Positions 1 through 9,635 of a stretch of 44,551 bases of DNA are shown one piece after another (within the stretch, counting starts at the first letter, position 1; every line of letters begins with the position of its first letter). Location of the stretch: assembly GCA_947307175.1 (NCBI GenBank), contig CAMZIK010000010.1, positions 1-44,551 of the forward strand, in the 5' to 3' direction. This stretch comes from an uncultured Clostridia bacterium (lineage in GTDB: Bacteria > Bacillota > Clostridia > Oscillospirales > Ruminococcaceae). The notes under the pieces were generated by a model. The model had not been told where the DNA came from and did not search any database. It worked only from the letters and a program-made list of their open reading frames with translations. The translations under genes and the position numbers were made by a program.

Positions 1-361
1 CGGCGACAGCGCAACAGCACCAACGACCTACACAAAGTCTTATAAGGACGAGGAAACAGGCTGGACAATGCTGTTCGACGGCTGGGACAATGACTTTGAT
101 AAGATAACCAAAGACCTGACCGTTACTGCAGCATACAAGGAAAAGACACGATACACCGTTAAATTCCTTGACTACGACAAGACCGTTATCAAGACTCAGG
201 AAGTCGAGGACGGCGACAGCGCAACAGCACCAACGACCTACACAAAGTCTTATAAGGACGAGGAAACAGGCTGGACAATGCTGTTCGACGGCTGGGACAA
301 TGACTTTGATAAGATAACCAAAGACCTGACCGTTACTGCAACATACAAGGAAAAGACACGC
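1..361 (+). repeat. Near-identical 210-bp tandem coding repeats
   Basis: The sequence starting at base 1 recurs at 211 with only a couple of substitutions (for example gca-gca against gca-aca near 130/340). The period is 210 bp, or 70 codons, so copy number can change without a frameshift. Confidence 0.85.
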
Positions 362-2296
362 TACACCGTTAAATTCCTTGACTACGACAAGACCGTGATA
401 GATACTCAGGAAGTCGAAGAAGGCGAAAGTGCAACAGCACCAAGCTGCACAGATACCTACACCAAATCTGGTATCCATTACACCTTCAGCAAGTGGAACA
501 AATCGTTTACCGAAATAACCGCTGATTTGACTGTCTCCCCAGTTTACAGCAAGGCTTACGAAGTAACGTTCTACGATTACGACGGCAAGACCAAGCTCGG
601 TGAGACACAGATAATCGAAGAGGGCGAAGCCGCAACAGCACCTGACATAAGTGAAACTTATGTCAAGTCAGGCGTTCATTACTCCTTCACCGGCTGGGAT
701 ACCAAGTTTGATAAGGTAACTAAAGTCCTTTCTATCAAGCCTGAGTTCACCACCTCTTACGAAGTGACCTTCTACGATTATGACGGTAAGACCAAGCTCG
801 GTGAGACACAGATAATCGAAGAGGGCGAAGCCGCAACAGCACCTGACATAAGTGAAACTTATGTCAAGTCAGGCGTTCATTACTCCTTCACCGGCTGGGA
901 TACCAAGTTTGATAATGTAACTAAAGTTCTTTCTATCAAGCCTGAATTCACCACAGCTTACGAGGTAACATTCTATGATTACGACGGCAAGACCAAGCTC
1001 GGTGAGACACAGATAATCGAAGAGGACAAAGCCGCAACAGCACCTGAGATAGAAGCGACAGGCTATAACGCTGACAATACTCTCCAGTACACATTCACAG
1101 GCTGGGATACCGAGTTCGACAGTGTTACAAAGGTGCTGAAGATCAAGCCGGAGTTTACTACAAAATACAGAGTAAGGTTCCTTGATTACAATAAGGACCA
1201 GATAGGTGAAAACCAGTATATCGCAAAGGGTGCAGATGCCGAAGCTCCAGAAATGGAAGATAACTATAAGGATACCGAAGCAGGCTGCATAAAGGTATTC
1301 AAGGGCTGGAACGCATCGTATACAGGCATAACAAAGGCTATCGATCTTGAACCTGAATTCGACACAGCTTATGAGGTAACATTCTATAACTACGACAACA
1401 CAAAGCTCGGCGATACGCAGATAATCCTCAAAGGTAAGAATGCCAAAGCACCTAAGATAGCAGATCACTATGTAGATAAGAATACAGCCGAGATCAAGGT
1501 CTTTGAGAAATGGGATAAAGATTTTACTAATGTTAAGAAAAATCTCACCGTAAACCCTGTATATCAGCTTGGCGTGAGCGTAACGTTCCTTGACGGAAAC
1601 GGCGAAGTGATCGAGACTCAGTATATCATCAAAGGAGGAGATGCTGTTCCTCCGACAGAAGGCTTCGACTACATGATCAATATCAGCGACGTATATCAGG
1701 TATTCGTAGGCTGGAACGAAGATGAATATACCGGCGTAGAAGAAAGCATAGAAATAGTTCCGATCTTCCGCACGCTGAATCTCAGTGATATGAGAGGTGC
1801 AGAGGAAAAGGAAGTCAAGACCAATACCGGAACAGCTTCCGCAGATGGCTATACGCTCCCCGAATATGAAGCAACAGACGACTACAATATCGGCTGGTTC
1901 AGATCGAAGTCGGGCTGTGCAGTTTCAGATACACCTGTAACTAAGATCGTACCAAGCATCGATTCGGATGATAACTCCTATATCCTGACAAGATACAACA
2001 ATGCAGTATTTGAAAGCTATGTTGACGGAGAACTTGAAGAAACTCACAACATCGTATTCTTCAGAGGCACAGGAAACAACTTCTATTTCCTCGGAGACGA
2101 CGGAGAAGACCCCGCTGTTTACAAAAGTGATCCGCTCTATGGAACATCGCTTAAGTATTGTTCGTTCGATACAGACCAGGAAGGAAAGACTAATCTGACG
2201 TATGACGAGCTGCAAGATCTGATAAGCAGCTCTGATAAAGCCGTCAAGGTCACTAAAGTCCGATGTGATGCGATAAAGATGGAAACCACTACATAG
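1..2296 (+). CDS. InlB-B-repeat-like surface protein, 5' end missing
   Basis: The reading frame is open from base 2, so the gene begins upstream of the window and the ATG at 68 is internal to a repeat. The visible part holds one partial and eight full repeats of about 65-70 residues, starting at 152, 362, 557, 758, 959, 1166, 1370 and 1574. Each has a YxVxFxDYD strand, a TQ.I..G..A.AP turn and a GWD.xFxxVTK segment, the pattern of InlB B-repeat/Listeria-Bacteroides (Flg_new) domains. These are extracellular beta-grasp spacers in adhesins. A non-repetitive tail of about 170 residues follows (about 1778-2293). The tail has no LPXTG, SLH, CWB2 or membrane anchor, so attachment, if any, must lie in the missing N-terminus. 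Two pairs of repeats are nearly identical in DNA. The ligand cannot be told. Confidence 0.85.
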   Translation, partial: GDSATAPTTYTKSYKDEETGWTMLFDGWDNDFDKITKDLTVTAAYKEKTRYTVKFLDYDKTVIKTQEVEDGDSATAPTTYTKSYKDEETGWTMLFDGWDNDFDKITKDLTVTATYKEKTRYTVKFLDYDKTVIDTQEVEEGESATAPSCTDTYTKSGIHYTFSKWNKSFTEITADLTVSPVYSKAYEVTFYDYDGKTKLGETQIIEEGEAATAPDISETYVKSGVHYSFTGWDTKFDKVTKVLSIKPEFTTSYEVTFYDYDGKTKLGETQIIEEGEAATAPDISETYVKSGVHYSFTGWDTKFDNVTKVLSIKPEFTTAYEVTFYDYDGKTKLGETQIIEEDKAATAPEIEATGYNADNTLQYTFTGWDTEFDSVTKVLKIKPEFTTKYRVRFLDYNKDQIGENQYIAKGADAEAPEMEDNYKDTEAGCIKVFKGWNASYTGITKAIDLEPEFDTAYEVTFYNYDNTKLGDTQIILKGKNAKAPKIADHYVDKNTAEIKVFEKWDKDFTNVKKNLTVNPVYQLGVSVTFLDGNGEVIETQYIIKGGDAVPPTEGFDYMINISDVYQVFVGWNEDEYTGVEESIEIVPIFRTLNLSDMRGAEEKEVKTNTGTASADGYTLPEYEATDDYNIGWFRSKSGCAVSDTPVTKIVPSIDSDDNSYILTRYNNAVFESYVDGELEETHNIVFFRGTGNNFYFLGDDGEDPAVYKSDPLYGTSLKYCSFDTDQEGKTNLTYDELQDLISSSDKAVKVTKVRCDAIKMETTT
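557..1165 (+). repeat. 201-bp tandem coding repeats (three units)
   Basis: Units begin at 557, 758 and 959, each starting with Tyr-Glu-Val-Thr-Phe. The first two are 201 bp and almost identical in DNA. The third diverges in its second half and is slightly longer. Confidence 0.85.
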
Positions 2297-2326
2297 CTCG
2301 ATCTAAAACAGCAGTAAGCTTTCAAA

Positions 2327-2360
2327 GAAAGAACGCAGCAAAGCGCTGCGTTCTTTCACT
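2327..2360 (+). terminator. Intrinsic terminator after the repeat protein
   Basis: A perfect 13-bp stem (2327-2339 with 2345-2357) has a 5-nt loop. The T-tract behind it is weak and interrupted. It separates the adhesin from the next operon. Confidence 0.65.
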
Positions 2361-2384
2361 ATGTTTTAATTGGAGAAATGATAA

Positions 2385-3686
2385 ATGAAGAAAAATGTCC
2401 GTACTATACTTTTATGTCTTGCCTGCTGGGCTGCCGTGCTTGCAGTCTGCTTCGGACTGCTGTGTGCAGCTGCCGCAGTACCTGATAAAAGCATAAACGA
2501 CAACCTTTTGAAAAGCAGTGAAAAGCTCGCCGCTAAGTCGCCTCACGGCACAAGTATAGGCAGCATCTATCACGGCATCCAGGATAATTACGCTGATGCT
2601 GTGCTGCTCGGTGTTGCCGCAAATATGTCATCGGACAATATCGTTGAAGCAGCAATAGATACCAAATACTATGACGACGGCTACGGACCAGCTGTCGGCA
2701 TAAAAGCCACGCTAAATGGCAAGCAGGCAAACAACGACTATACACGTTACTGGCACGGCTCACTCATTTTGGTAAGACCGCTGCTCGCACTTACTGACAT
2801 AGACGGGATACGGATAATACTCTCGGTGATAATAAGCCTTCTTATCGCTCTGAACATTTTTATAATGATTCGCAGAAAACACATAGTCGCATGCGTCATT
2901 TTCGGCGTTTCGGCTGTGCTGATACAGTTCTGGTTCGTATTTACCACGATAGAATACATGAGCGTGTTCATCATTATGCTCGCTGTGCTGCCGCTGTATG
3001 TCAAGTATGCAGACAATACAAGGACTCTTGTGATAATATCCGCAGGTGTCGGAACGCTCACAGCCTTTGCAGACTTCCTGACCGCAGAAACACTTACCCT
3101 GCTCGTTCCGCTTACAGTCGCTTTCTTTATCGTTGCAGAAAAAGGCGAAAAGCCGAACAACAAAAAGAGCCTTCTGAGGTCTGCTGCCTGCGCTGCGGCA
3201 TGGGTCGATGCTTATCTTCTGACCTTTGTTGTAAAATGGCTCGCTGCTTCTGCTCTGCTCGGCAGGAATATGTCTGAGGTCGCTGTTGCAGCCGCTGCCG
3301 AAAGATTCAGTGGAATGGAAGACGAGATAACCTCACCCATAGAGCTGTTTTTCTCCTCTCTCGGCGCAAACTTCTCTATGCTCTCCCCTGTTTCAGACAA
3401 GATAAATGTAATAGCAATACTTATCTGGATAGCCGTTTTTGCAGCCGTATGCGTATTCATATACAGATCAAACAAACGCACTCACAATCTCCCGAAGATC
3501 ACTATGATAATTATCGCAGCCGTTCCTGTCGTAAGGTTCTGCGTGCTGATGAATCACTCGTATCTGCACAACTTCTTCACCTACCGTGCGCTGATGCCAA
3601 GCATAATGGCTATTCTCGGTCTTATGTGGTACCGTGTCGGAAATCAGGGAAAGAACGTCAAGGGAAATAATAAACAAAAGAGTTAA
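2385..3686 (+). CDS. Polytopic membrane protein of unknown function
   Basis: 433 residues. A hydrophobic segment (about 9-31) is followed by an extracytoplasmic-looking stretch of about 100 residues, then about nine more membrane segments and a short basic, Asn/Lys-rich C-terminal tail. GGAG sits 9 nt before the ATG. The layout (one N-terminal helix, a large loop, then a helix bundle) recalls membrane glycosyltransferases of the GT-C type, but I see no diagnostic motif and do not assign it. Twelve bases separate its stop from the preferred start of the FAD oxidoreductase, so the two are probably co-transcribed and act in the same envelope-sugar or lipid process. That link is inference. Confidence 0.7.
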   Translation: MKKNVRTILLCLACWAAVLAVCFGLLCAAAAVPDKSINDNLLKSSEKLAAKSPHGTSIGSIYHGIQDNYADAVLLGVAANMSSDNIVEAAIDTKYYDDGYGPAVGIKATLNGKQANNDYTRYWHGSLILVRPLLALTDIDGIRIILSVIISLLIALNIFIMIRRKHIVACVIFGVSAVLIQFWFVFTTIEYMSVFIIMLAVLPLYVKYADNTRTLVIISAGVGTLTAFADFLTAETLTLLVPLTVAFFIVAEKGEKPNNKKSLLRSAACAAAWVDAYLLTFVVKWLAASALLGRNMSEVAVAAAAERFSGMEDEITSPIELFFSSLGANFSMLSPVSDKINVIAILIWIAVFAAVCVFIYRSNKRTHNLPKITMIIIAAVPVVRFCVLMNHSYLHNFFTYRALMPSIMAILGLMWYRVGNQGKNVKGNNKQKS

Positions 3687-3698
3687 CGGAGTATGCCC

Positions 3699-5234
3699 AT
3701 GAAAAAGATAGTTATCATCGGAGGCGGACCTGCAGGTCTTACTGCCGCATATGAATTGCTCAAAGACCGCAGCGGTGAGTACGATGTTACCGTGCTTGAA
3801 GCGGGCAGCCGTCTTGGCGGCATCTCTGCGACAGTCCGCCACGGAGAAAACAGGATAGATCTCGGCGGACACCGCCTTTTTTCCAAAGACGAACGCATCA
3901 TGAACTGGTGGAAAGAGATAATGCCTGTTCAGGGCAAACCCTCACTTGACGATAAACTGCTGAAGAGAAGCAAGCCATACATCAAGGGCGGTCCTGATCC
4001 GGAAAAAACTGACGATGTCCTGCTTATCCGTGACCGATGCTCTCATATCTGCTATAAAAACAGGTTTTACGAATATCCCGTCACACTTGACAGCACTACC
4101 CTGCGAAAAATGGATCCTGTCACAGCCGCACAGGTCATTTCAAGCTATCTGTACTCATGCGTGAACAAGCTGCCAGGCAGCGACCTTGAAAGCTTTTATA
4201 TAAATCGTTTCGGAAAGAAACTCTACTCCATGTTTTTTGAAAGCTACAGCGAAAAGCTCTGGGGCGTTCATCCACGAGAGATCTCGGCTGACTGGGGCGC
4301 TCAGCGTGTCAAAGGGCTTTCAGTCGGAGCTGTTTTCAAAGATATGCTCAACAAGCGCCTTGGAACAAAAACACGTTCAAACACCGAGACATCGCTGATA
4401 GAGCGTTTCTGGTATCCAAAGCTCGGTTCGGGACAGATGTGGGAAAATGTCGGGAAAAGAATAATCAGCCTCGGCGGAAAAATACTCTTTGAACGCAAAG
4501 TCACAAAGCTGAATACAGCAGGCAGAAGGATAGTTTCAGTCAAGTGCGGTGATGAGGATTTCTTTGCAGACGAGTTTATATCCTCAATGCCCGTGAACGA
4601 GCTTATCAGTGCAATGAACGCACCACAAGAAATAAAGCGCATTGCAGACGGGCTTCCTTACAGAGACCTTGTCATTGTAGGACTTCTTGTTGACAGGCTT
4701 AAACTGAAAAACGAAACAAATAAGCGCACTATCTCAGACATTCCGCCTGACAACTGGATATATGTTCAGGATAAAAATATAAAGCTCGGCAGAGTGCAGA
4801 TCTTCAACAACTGGTCACCTTATATCGTAAAAGATCCGCTGAATACCGTCTGGATAGGTGCTGAATACTTCTGCGGACACAGCGATAAGATCTGGTCAAT
4901 GAACGAAGAAGAATGTGTTGCTCTTGCTGAAAAAGAACTACGCAGGATAGGCATCATCGGAAATGCTAAGATAATAGATATGCACTGTGAGAAAGTCAGC
5001 AAAGCATATCCCGCATACTACGGAACATATAATGAGTTTTATAAAGTGAAGGATTTCCTGAACAGTTTTGATGACCTCTGGTGCGTCGGAAGAAACGGTC
5101 AGCACAGATACAACAATATGGACCACTCGATGATGACCGCCATAGAAACAGTCAAAGCTATCAAAAAAGGCTCCACCGACAAAAAGGCGATCTGGAACGT
5201 CAACACCGATAAGATATACCACGAACACAAATAA
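3699..5234 (+). CDS. FAD-dependent oxidoreductase (amine-oxidase/UDP-galactopyranose-mutase-like)
   Basis: 511 residues. The N-terminus is a Rossmann dinucleotide-binding strand, [18 protein letters not shown] (GxGxxG near residues 8-13). It is followed by an acidic residue at the end of strand 2 (VTVLEAG) and a [10 protein letters not shown] segment. Near the C-terminus is [17 protein letters not shown], the usual second FAD-contacting region of flavin amine oxidases and protoporphyrinogen-oxidase-like proteins. Related proteins are often encoded with polysaccharide genes. The reaction is unknown; a UDP-galactopyranose mutase-like isomerase or a desaturase is possible. An upstream in-frame ATG at 3693 lies only 1 nt from the ribosome-binding site, whereas 3699 is spaced about 7 nt and is preferred. 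Confidence 0.8.
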   Translation: MKKIVIIGGGPAGLTAAYELLKDRSGEYDVTVLEAGSRLGGISATVRHGENRIDLGGHRLFSKDERIMNWWKEIMPVQGKPSLDDKLLKRSKPYIKGGPDPEKTDDVLLIRDRCSHICYKNRFYEYPVTLDSTTLRKMDPVTAAQVISSYLYSCVNKLPGSDLESFYINRFGKKLYSMFFESYSEKLWGVHPREISADWGAQRVKGLSVGAVFKDMLNKRLGTKTRSNTETSLIERFWYPKLGSGQMWENVGKRIISLGGKILFERKVTKLNTAGRRIVSVKCGDEDFFADEFISSMPVNELISAMNAPQEIKRIADGLPYRDLVIVGLLVDRLKLKNETNKRTISDIPPDNWIYVQDKNIKLGRVQIFNNWSPYIVKDPLNTVWIGAEYFCGHSDKIWSMNEEECVALAEKELRRIGIIGNAKIIDMHCEKVSKAYPAYYGTYNEFYKVKDFLNSFDDLWCVGRNGQHRYNNMDHSMMTAIETVKAIKKGSTDKKAIWNVNTDKIYHEHK

Positions 5235-5237
5235 TTC

Positions 5238-5276
5238 AGCCGTTCTCTGTTTTATACACAGAGGACGGCTTTTTAT
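5238..5276 (+). terminator. Intrinsic terminator after the FAD oxidoreductase
   Basis: A 13-bp stem with one G-T pair (5238-5250 with 5258-5270), a 7-nt loop, then TTTTATT. Confidence 0.85.
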
Positions 5277-5617
5277 TCTACCAAAGAACGAGCATCAGCC
5301 CGACTCCGATCAATAATTTTTGTTCATTATTTTATTTAAATCTAATTCATAACCGTTCCCTGCGCAAAACCTTTAAAACAGCACTTTTGATATTAACATT
5401 TCTTTATCATTTCAATTTGCCCAAACGCTTTTATTAATTTTTCATAAAAAGTCGCAGATTGGTTGACATTTCTAAGGGTATGTTGTATAATACGAACATG
5501 GGATGTTTGTACTTTTTGTAAATTTGCAAACTAAATCACACAACTACAAATTTGCTTAAAATGCGAATAACCCGCAAAGCGTGATAAATAATATGAGATC
5601 AAAGGAGTGGTAACATT
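5277..5617 (+). other. AT-rich intergenic region and 5' leader
   Basis: No gene is visible. Bases 5277-5462 are AT-rich with no obvious structure. A promoter lies at 5463-5491, leaving an untranslated leader of about 120 nt before the ATG at 5618. The leader has a short GCAAA...TTTGC inverted repeat but no riboswitch I recognise. Confidence 0.6.
5463..5491 (+). promoter_or_regulatory. Sigma-A promoter of the first LRR/CWB2 protein
   Basis: TTGACA at 5463-5468 and TATAAT at 5486-5491, both consensus, with a 17-bp spacer. Confidence 0.9.
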
Positions 5618-8600
5618 ATGAGAACAACGAAGTCCAAGAAGATCCTGTCAGCGATCCTGGCTATCTGTCTTGTTTTCGGTTCGGCAGCAGCGCTTCCTCG
5701 CAATGCTTTCTCCGACCAGACAACAATACTTGCAAGTGCAGAAAATGAGCCTCAGCAGAGCGAACAGCAGCCAAGCGATGATGAGCATGAAGATCCGCCA
5801 GAGATGGTGACCGAGGAAGGCATCCGCTATATCGTTCAGGACGGCAAGGTAACTGTCACAGGCTGCGAAGGCGAACAGCCTAACCTCGTTATCCCTGCAT
5901 CTATTGACGGCAAGAAAGTAACTGCTATCGCACAGGGCGCTTTTGCAGGCAAGGAGCATATGAGACACGTTTTGCTCCCTGATAGTATCAAAGAGATCGG
6001 AATGGACGCTTTCGCTGAGTGCAGCTCTGTCGAAGAAGTGAATATCCCCAAGAGCTGCAAGAATATCGATAACAGAGCATTCTTTAACTGTTCTTCATTG
6101 AAAGCTATTGATCTGAAAAATGTTGAGCATTTGGGGTTCGAGGCATTTAAATGCACAGGCATTGAGTCAGTTACCGTTCCTGATTCCGCTAAGGTCATTG
6201 ATGATTGTGTATTCCAGGAGTGCCATGATCTGAAGACCGCAGTTCTCGGAAAAGGTACAGATTCTGTTGCGGGCGCTATGTTTATGTTCTGCGAAAACCT
6301 GACGAAGGTCACTATCCCCGATAATTATAAGTTTATCATCAGCGGTGCTTTTATAGGCTGCGAAAAACTTGAATCAGTTGATCTTCCTAATAGTCTCACA
6401 TTCATCGGCGACACTGCTTTTGCATCAAGCGGCATCAAGAGCCTCAAGCTGCCAAAAGCAACTATATCACTTGGAAACTGGGCATTTATGGACACCAAGC
6501 TCGGTGTCAAGGACATCAATCTTGAAAATATCACCGATATGGGCAGAGAGGTATTCCTCAATACTCCTTGGCTCGAGGAGATGAAGAGTAAAAACGAGCT
6601 TGTCATCGTCAACGATATTCTCGTTGATTCATCAGGCTTCAAGGGCACGACCCTTACAGTACCAAAGAACATCAAGTCTATCGCAGGTCAGGGTATCTCA
6701 CACGTCGAGAACCTTGAAAAAGTCATTATCCCCGAAGGTGTTGAGTTCATCGGCGATAACGCTTTTGACAGCGATTTTGGTCTCAAAGAGATAGTGATAC
6801 CTGCTTCTGTTGTAGATATAGGCGGCAATATAGTTTTCGGCTGCCCGAATCTTTCAACTTATACCGTTGATGCAAAGAACAAGAATTATTCTACTGTTGA
6901 CGGCATACTGTTTACAAAGGACATGAAAACACTTATAAGCTGCCCTGCAGGAAAGAAGACTTTTACAATCAAGGGCGAGTATAAATGTCCTGACAGCGTT
7001 ACGACCATCGGCGACGGTGCATTCAACGCCTGCTCAGGTCTTAAAAAGATTGATCTGCCGTCAGGTCTTGAAAAGATCGGCAAAATGGCTTTCTGTACAG
7101 GCTCACTTACCGAGCTGACTCTCCCCGACAGTCTCAAGGAGATCGGAGATAACGCTTTCAACAATCAGTCCAAGCTTACAAGTGTAACCATACCTGCTTC
7201 TGTAAAGACGATTGAAAACAATACATTTTCAAGCTGCCCTAAGCTTGCCGAAGTAATATTTGCAGAAGGCATCGAGGAGATCAGAGAAGATGCTTTTGCA
7301 AACTGTAAGGCTCTGCAGAGCGTGATCATCCCTAAGTCCGTACAGTATATCGGCTGGAACGCATTCGGCGTAACATACAAGCAGAACACTTCGGGCGAAG
7401 GTCCAAGTGAAAATGTAAACGATAATTTCATCATTTACGCATATGCTGATGATTGTGATGCTCACCGCTACGCTCATGACCGTGGTGTCAAGTTCATAAG
7501 AATAGCCGACAACGCCCGTATGGCAGGTGCAAACCGCTATACCACCGCAACAGCTATCTCTCAGAAATGCTTTGAAAAATCAAATATGGTATACCTCGCT
7601 TCTGGTCTTGACTTCCCTGATGCTCTTGCAGGCGTACCGATCGCTGCTATGACAAACGCTCCTATCCTTCTTTCAGGAAAAGACAAGATCTCCGATGAAA
7701 CACTTGCAGAGATCAAGCGCCTTAATGCAGCAGGTGTAGTTATCCTCGGCGGCACAGGCGTTATCAGCGACAAGGTCGAGAAAACTCTGAAAGAAAACGG
7801 TGTGAAAGACATCAATAGACTGTTTGGAAAAAACAGATATGAAACAGCAACCAATATTGCAACTGCTATGAAAATGCTGACCAACAAAGATCCTGAAAAC
7901 CTTTTCTTCGCAGTATCCGATAACTACGCTGATTCTGTATCCATAAGCAGTGCCGCAGGCGCAACAGGCTCTCCTATCCTGTTCGTAAACAAAAAGACAG
8001 GTCTTGATGATGCGACAAAGAAGTATATAGACTCCGTAAAGAAAGGCGTTAAGAACGTATACATCATCGGCGGCGAAGGCGCTATCTCCAAGGAAATACA
8101 GTCTGCTATCGACAAGTATACAGGCAAGAAGTCCACAAGACTCGGCGGCGAGGACAGATACGCTACAAATCTTGAAATCCTCAAAGAATTTGCAGGCGGT
8201 ACTAAGGTCCTTAATAACAGTGCAGTCGGACTTGCAACAGGTATGGATTATCCTGATGCCCTGACAGGCGGCGTTGTCGGCGCAATTCATAAAGCACCGA
8301 TGCTGCTTGTAAATCCAAAGACAGGTCTTTCAGAAGATCAGAAGAAGGCTATCACCGACCAGAAGCCACCTCAGAGAAATGATTTCACTGTTGTTACCTT
8401 CGGCGGAACAGGCGCTGTAAATGAAAAGATAGTACGTGAAGCTTGTATGTTGGTTCAGTTCGAGGATAATCACGGCGGAGAAACAAAGTTCGAGGACAGC
8501 TATTGCTATAAATTCCTGCAGAAAATAGACAATGAACCATTTGAAATGGATGCAGAAATGAAAAGTATAATAATGAATGTGTCCTTCCAGATGAGAAAGA

Positions 8601-9022
8601 ATAAAGATGCATCTTATATCAAAACCACCTCAGCTAATGGAACTGAAGAAACCTACACCGTAGGCGGCAAGACATATGTACTCGATGCTGAGAAAAAAAC
8701 ATACAGAATAGATCCCGATGCATCAGGTCCGCAGTCAATCATCGCCAATATGACTGCAGAAGGCAATTCTTATGAGGTCGTAAACACAAATGAAGACAGC
8801 GGAATGATAATTGAACACATAAGAATAACCGAAAAAGGCGAAGATGATCCAATGATCAGCGAATATATTTTCAAGTTCAGCAAGCAAGGCGATCTTCTTT
8901 TCATTGAAGATTCATATGGCGGAAATATAATGTCATTAAAGGTCAACAAGTTCGAGACAGGACCGCAGGAGATAAAGCTCCCCGATCTCACAGGCTGGAC
9001 AGAAGAAAAAGATGATGAGTAA
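5618..9022 (+). CDS. Secreted BspA-like LRR_5 protein with three CWB2 cell-wall-binding repeats
   Basis: 1134 residues; AAAGGAG lies 10 nt before the ATG. Order: a basic N-terminus and hydrophobic signal peptide (to about 35), an acidic Gln/Glu-rich linker, then about 22 BspA-type leucine-rich repeats (about 70-600) with the IG..AF..C..L..v.iP.sv pattern. Three CWB2 (Pfam cell wall binding repeat 2) units start near 630, 734 and 840, marked by R..G.NRYETA, LASG.DFPDALAG and IIGG.GAIS motifs. CWB2 triplets anchor clostridial S-layer proteins by binding anionic wall polymers. The last ~190 residues form a separate domain (YTVGGKTYVLDAEKKTY region) that I do not recognise. It is probably an adhesin or wall-surface protein. 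Monocistronic, with its own promoter and terminator. Confidence 0.9.
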   Translation: MRTTKSKKILSAILAICLVFGSAAALPRNAFSDQTTILASAENEPQQSEQQPSDDEHEDPPEMVTEEGIRYIVQDGKVTVTGCEGEQPNLVIPASIDGKKVTAIAQGAFAGKEHMRHVLLPDSIKEIGMDAFAECSSVEEVNIPKSCKNIDNRAFFNCSSLKAIDLKNVEHLGFEAFKCTGIESVTVPDSAKVIDDCVFQECHDLKTAVLGKGTDSVAGAMFMFCENLTKVTIPDNYKFIISGAFIGCEKLESVDLPNSLTFIGDTAFASSGIKSLKLPKATISLGNWAFMDTKLGVKDINLENITDMGREVFLNTPWLEEMKSKNELVIVNDILVDSSGFKGTTLTVPKNIKSIAGQGISHVENLEKVIIPEGVEFIGDNAFDSDFGLKEIVIPASVVDIGGNIVFGCPNLSTYTVDAKNKNYSTVDGILFTKDMKTLISCPAGKKTFTIKGEYKCPDSVTTIGDGAFNACSGLKKIDLPSGLEKIGKMAFCTGSLTELTLPDSLKEIGDNAFNNQSKLTSVTIPASVKTIENNTFSSCPKLAEVIFAEGIEEIREDAFANCKALQSVIIPKSVQYIGWNAFGVTYKQNTSGEGPSENVNDNFIIYAYADDCDAHRYAHDRGVKFIRIADNARMAGANRYTTATAISQKCFEKSNMVYLASGLDFPDALAGVPIAAMTNAPILLSGKDKISDETLAEIKRLNAAGVVILGGTGVISDKVEKTLKENGVKDINRLFGKNRYETATNIATAMKMLTNKDPENLFFAVSDNYADSVSISSAAGATGSPILFVNKKTGLDDATKKYIDSVKKGVKNVYIIGGEGAISKEIQSAIDKYTGKKSTRLGGEDRYATNLEILKEFAGGTKVLNNSAVGLATGMDYPDALTGGVVGAIHKAPMLLVNPKTGLSEDQKKAITDQKPPQRNDFTVVTFGGTGAVNEKIVREACMLVQFEDNHGGETKFEDSYCYKFLQKIDNEPFEMDAEMKSIIMNVSFQMRKNKDASYIKTTSANGTEETYTVGGKTYVLDAEKKTYRIDPDASGPQSIIANMTAEGNSYEVVNTNEDSGMIIEHIRITEKGEDDPMISEYIFKFSKQGDLLFIEDSYGGNIMSLKVNKFETGPQEIKLPDLTGWTEEKDDE

Positions 9023-9070
9023 ATAATAACATTAAGAATATGCCACTGCTGATCATATTCTTATACAGCA

Positions 9071-9110
9071 CAGCACCTCCGAGCTTATGTTCGGAGGTGC
9101 TGCTGTTTAT
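9071..9110. terminator. Terminator between converging genes
   Basis: A perfect 12-bp stem (9071-9082 with 9091-9102) with an 8-nt loop, placed between the LRR protein stop and the cdd stop on the other strand. The T-tract is short (TGTTTAT). Confidence 0.75.
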
Positions 9111-9138
9111 AAATATATGCACTGCTTTTAGTTCATTA

Positions 9139-9555
9139 TTAAAGATTTTCAGGACCGAAGCTTTCAGGCAGAAGCTGTGCAAGCGTCATTTCCTTGTAGT
9201 CGTCTGTGCTTTTTGCAAGAACAACTGTCATCTTTTCAGGCTCGCAGAATTCACGCATGACCTGCCTGCACACTCCGCACGGTGGACAATAATCAGTCAC
9301 TTCCCCGTTCTTTCCGCCGACCACTGCACAGGCAATTATCTTTCGCTCTCCGCAGGCAGCAGCGTGAAATATTGCGTTTCTCTCTGCGCAGATACCGCAG
9401 GGATATGATGCGTTCTCAACATTCACGCCCGTATAGATCTTCCCCGAATCAGTCAGGACTGCAGCCGCAACATTAAAGCACGAATACGGAGCATATGAGT
9501 TTTTCAGGCTCTCAAAAGCCGCCTGTATAAGCTTTTCCCTGTCAATAGCGTTCAT
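9139..9555 (-). CDS. cdd: Cytidine deaminase
   Basis: 138 residues, the normal size of tetrameric bacterial cytidine deaminases. It converts cytidine and deoxycytidine to uridine forms in pyrimidine salvage. The zinc site is complete: Cys56-Ala-Glu58 (the glutamate is the proton shuttle) and Pro-Cys93-x-x-Cys96. The substrate-binding segment NVENASYPCGICAERNA is typical. An AGAGGTG ribosome-binding site precedes the ATG, and a good promoter lies at 9589-9617. It appears to be a single-gene unit. Confidence 0.96.
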   Translation of the reverse strand: MNAIDREKLIQAAFESLKNSYAPYSCFNVAAAVLTDSGKIYTGVNVENASYPCGICAERNAIFHAAACGERKIIACAVVGGKNGEVTDYCPPCGVCRQVMREFCEPEKMTVVLAKSTDDYKEMTLAQLLPESFGPENL

Positions 9556-9588
9556 TGTGCAAACACCTCTTTTTCATCTGTTTTTTAT

Positions 9589-9617
9589 ATTATACAACAA
9601 TCCAAAATAAAAATCAA
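9589..9617 (-). promoter_or_regulatory. Promoter of cdd
   Basis: On the minus strand: TTGATT (9617-9612), 17-bp spacer, TATAAT (9594-9589). Confidence 0.8.
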
Positions 9618-9635
9618 CTTCAGCATATGAAAACA

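Noticed and set aside
68..70. ATG at 68 as the start of the repeat protein
   Set aside because: The same ATG recurs inside the next repeat at 278 and the frame is open to the left edge; there is no ribosome-binding site.
869..1468. Long reverse-strand reading frame opposite the InlB-like repeats
   Set aside because: It is the antisense shadow of a biased repetitive gene, with an implausible Cys/Ile/Val-rich product and no ribosome-binding site.
5498..5617. c-di-GMP or other riboswitch in the 120-nt leader
   Set aside because: No conserved GEMM or other riboswitch core is visible; only a weak inverted repeat.
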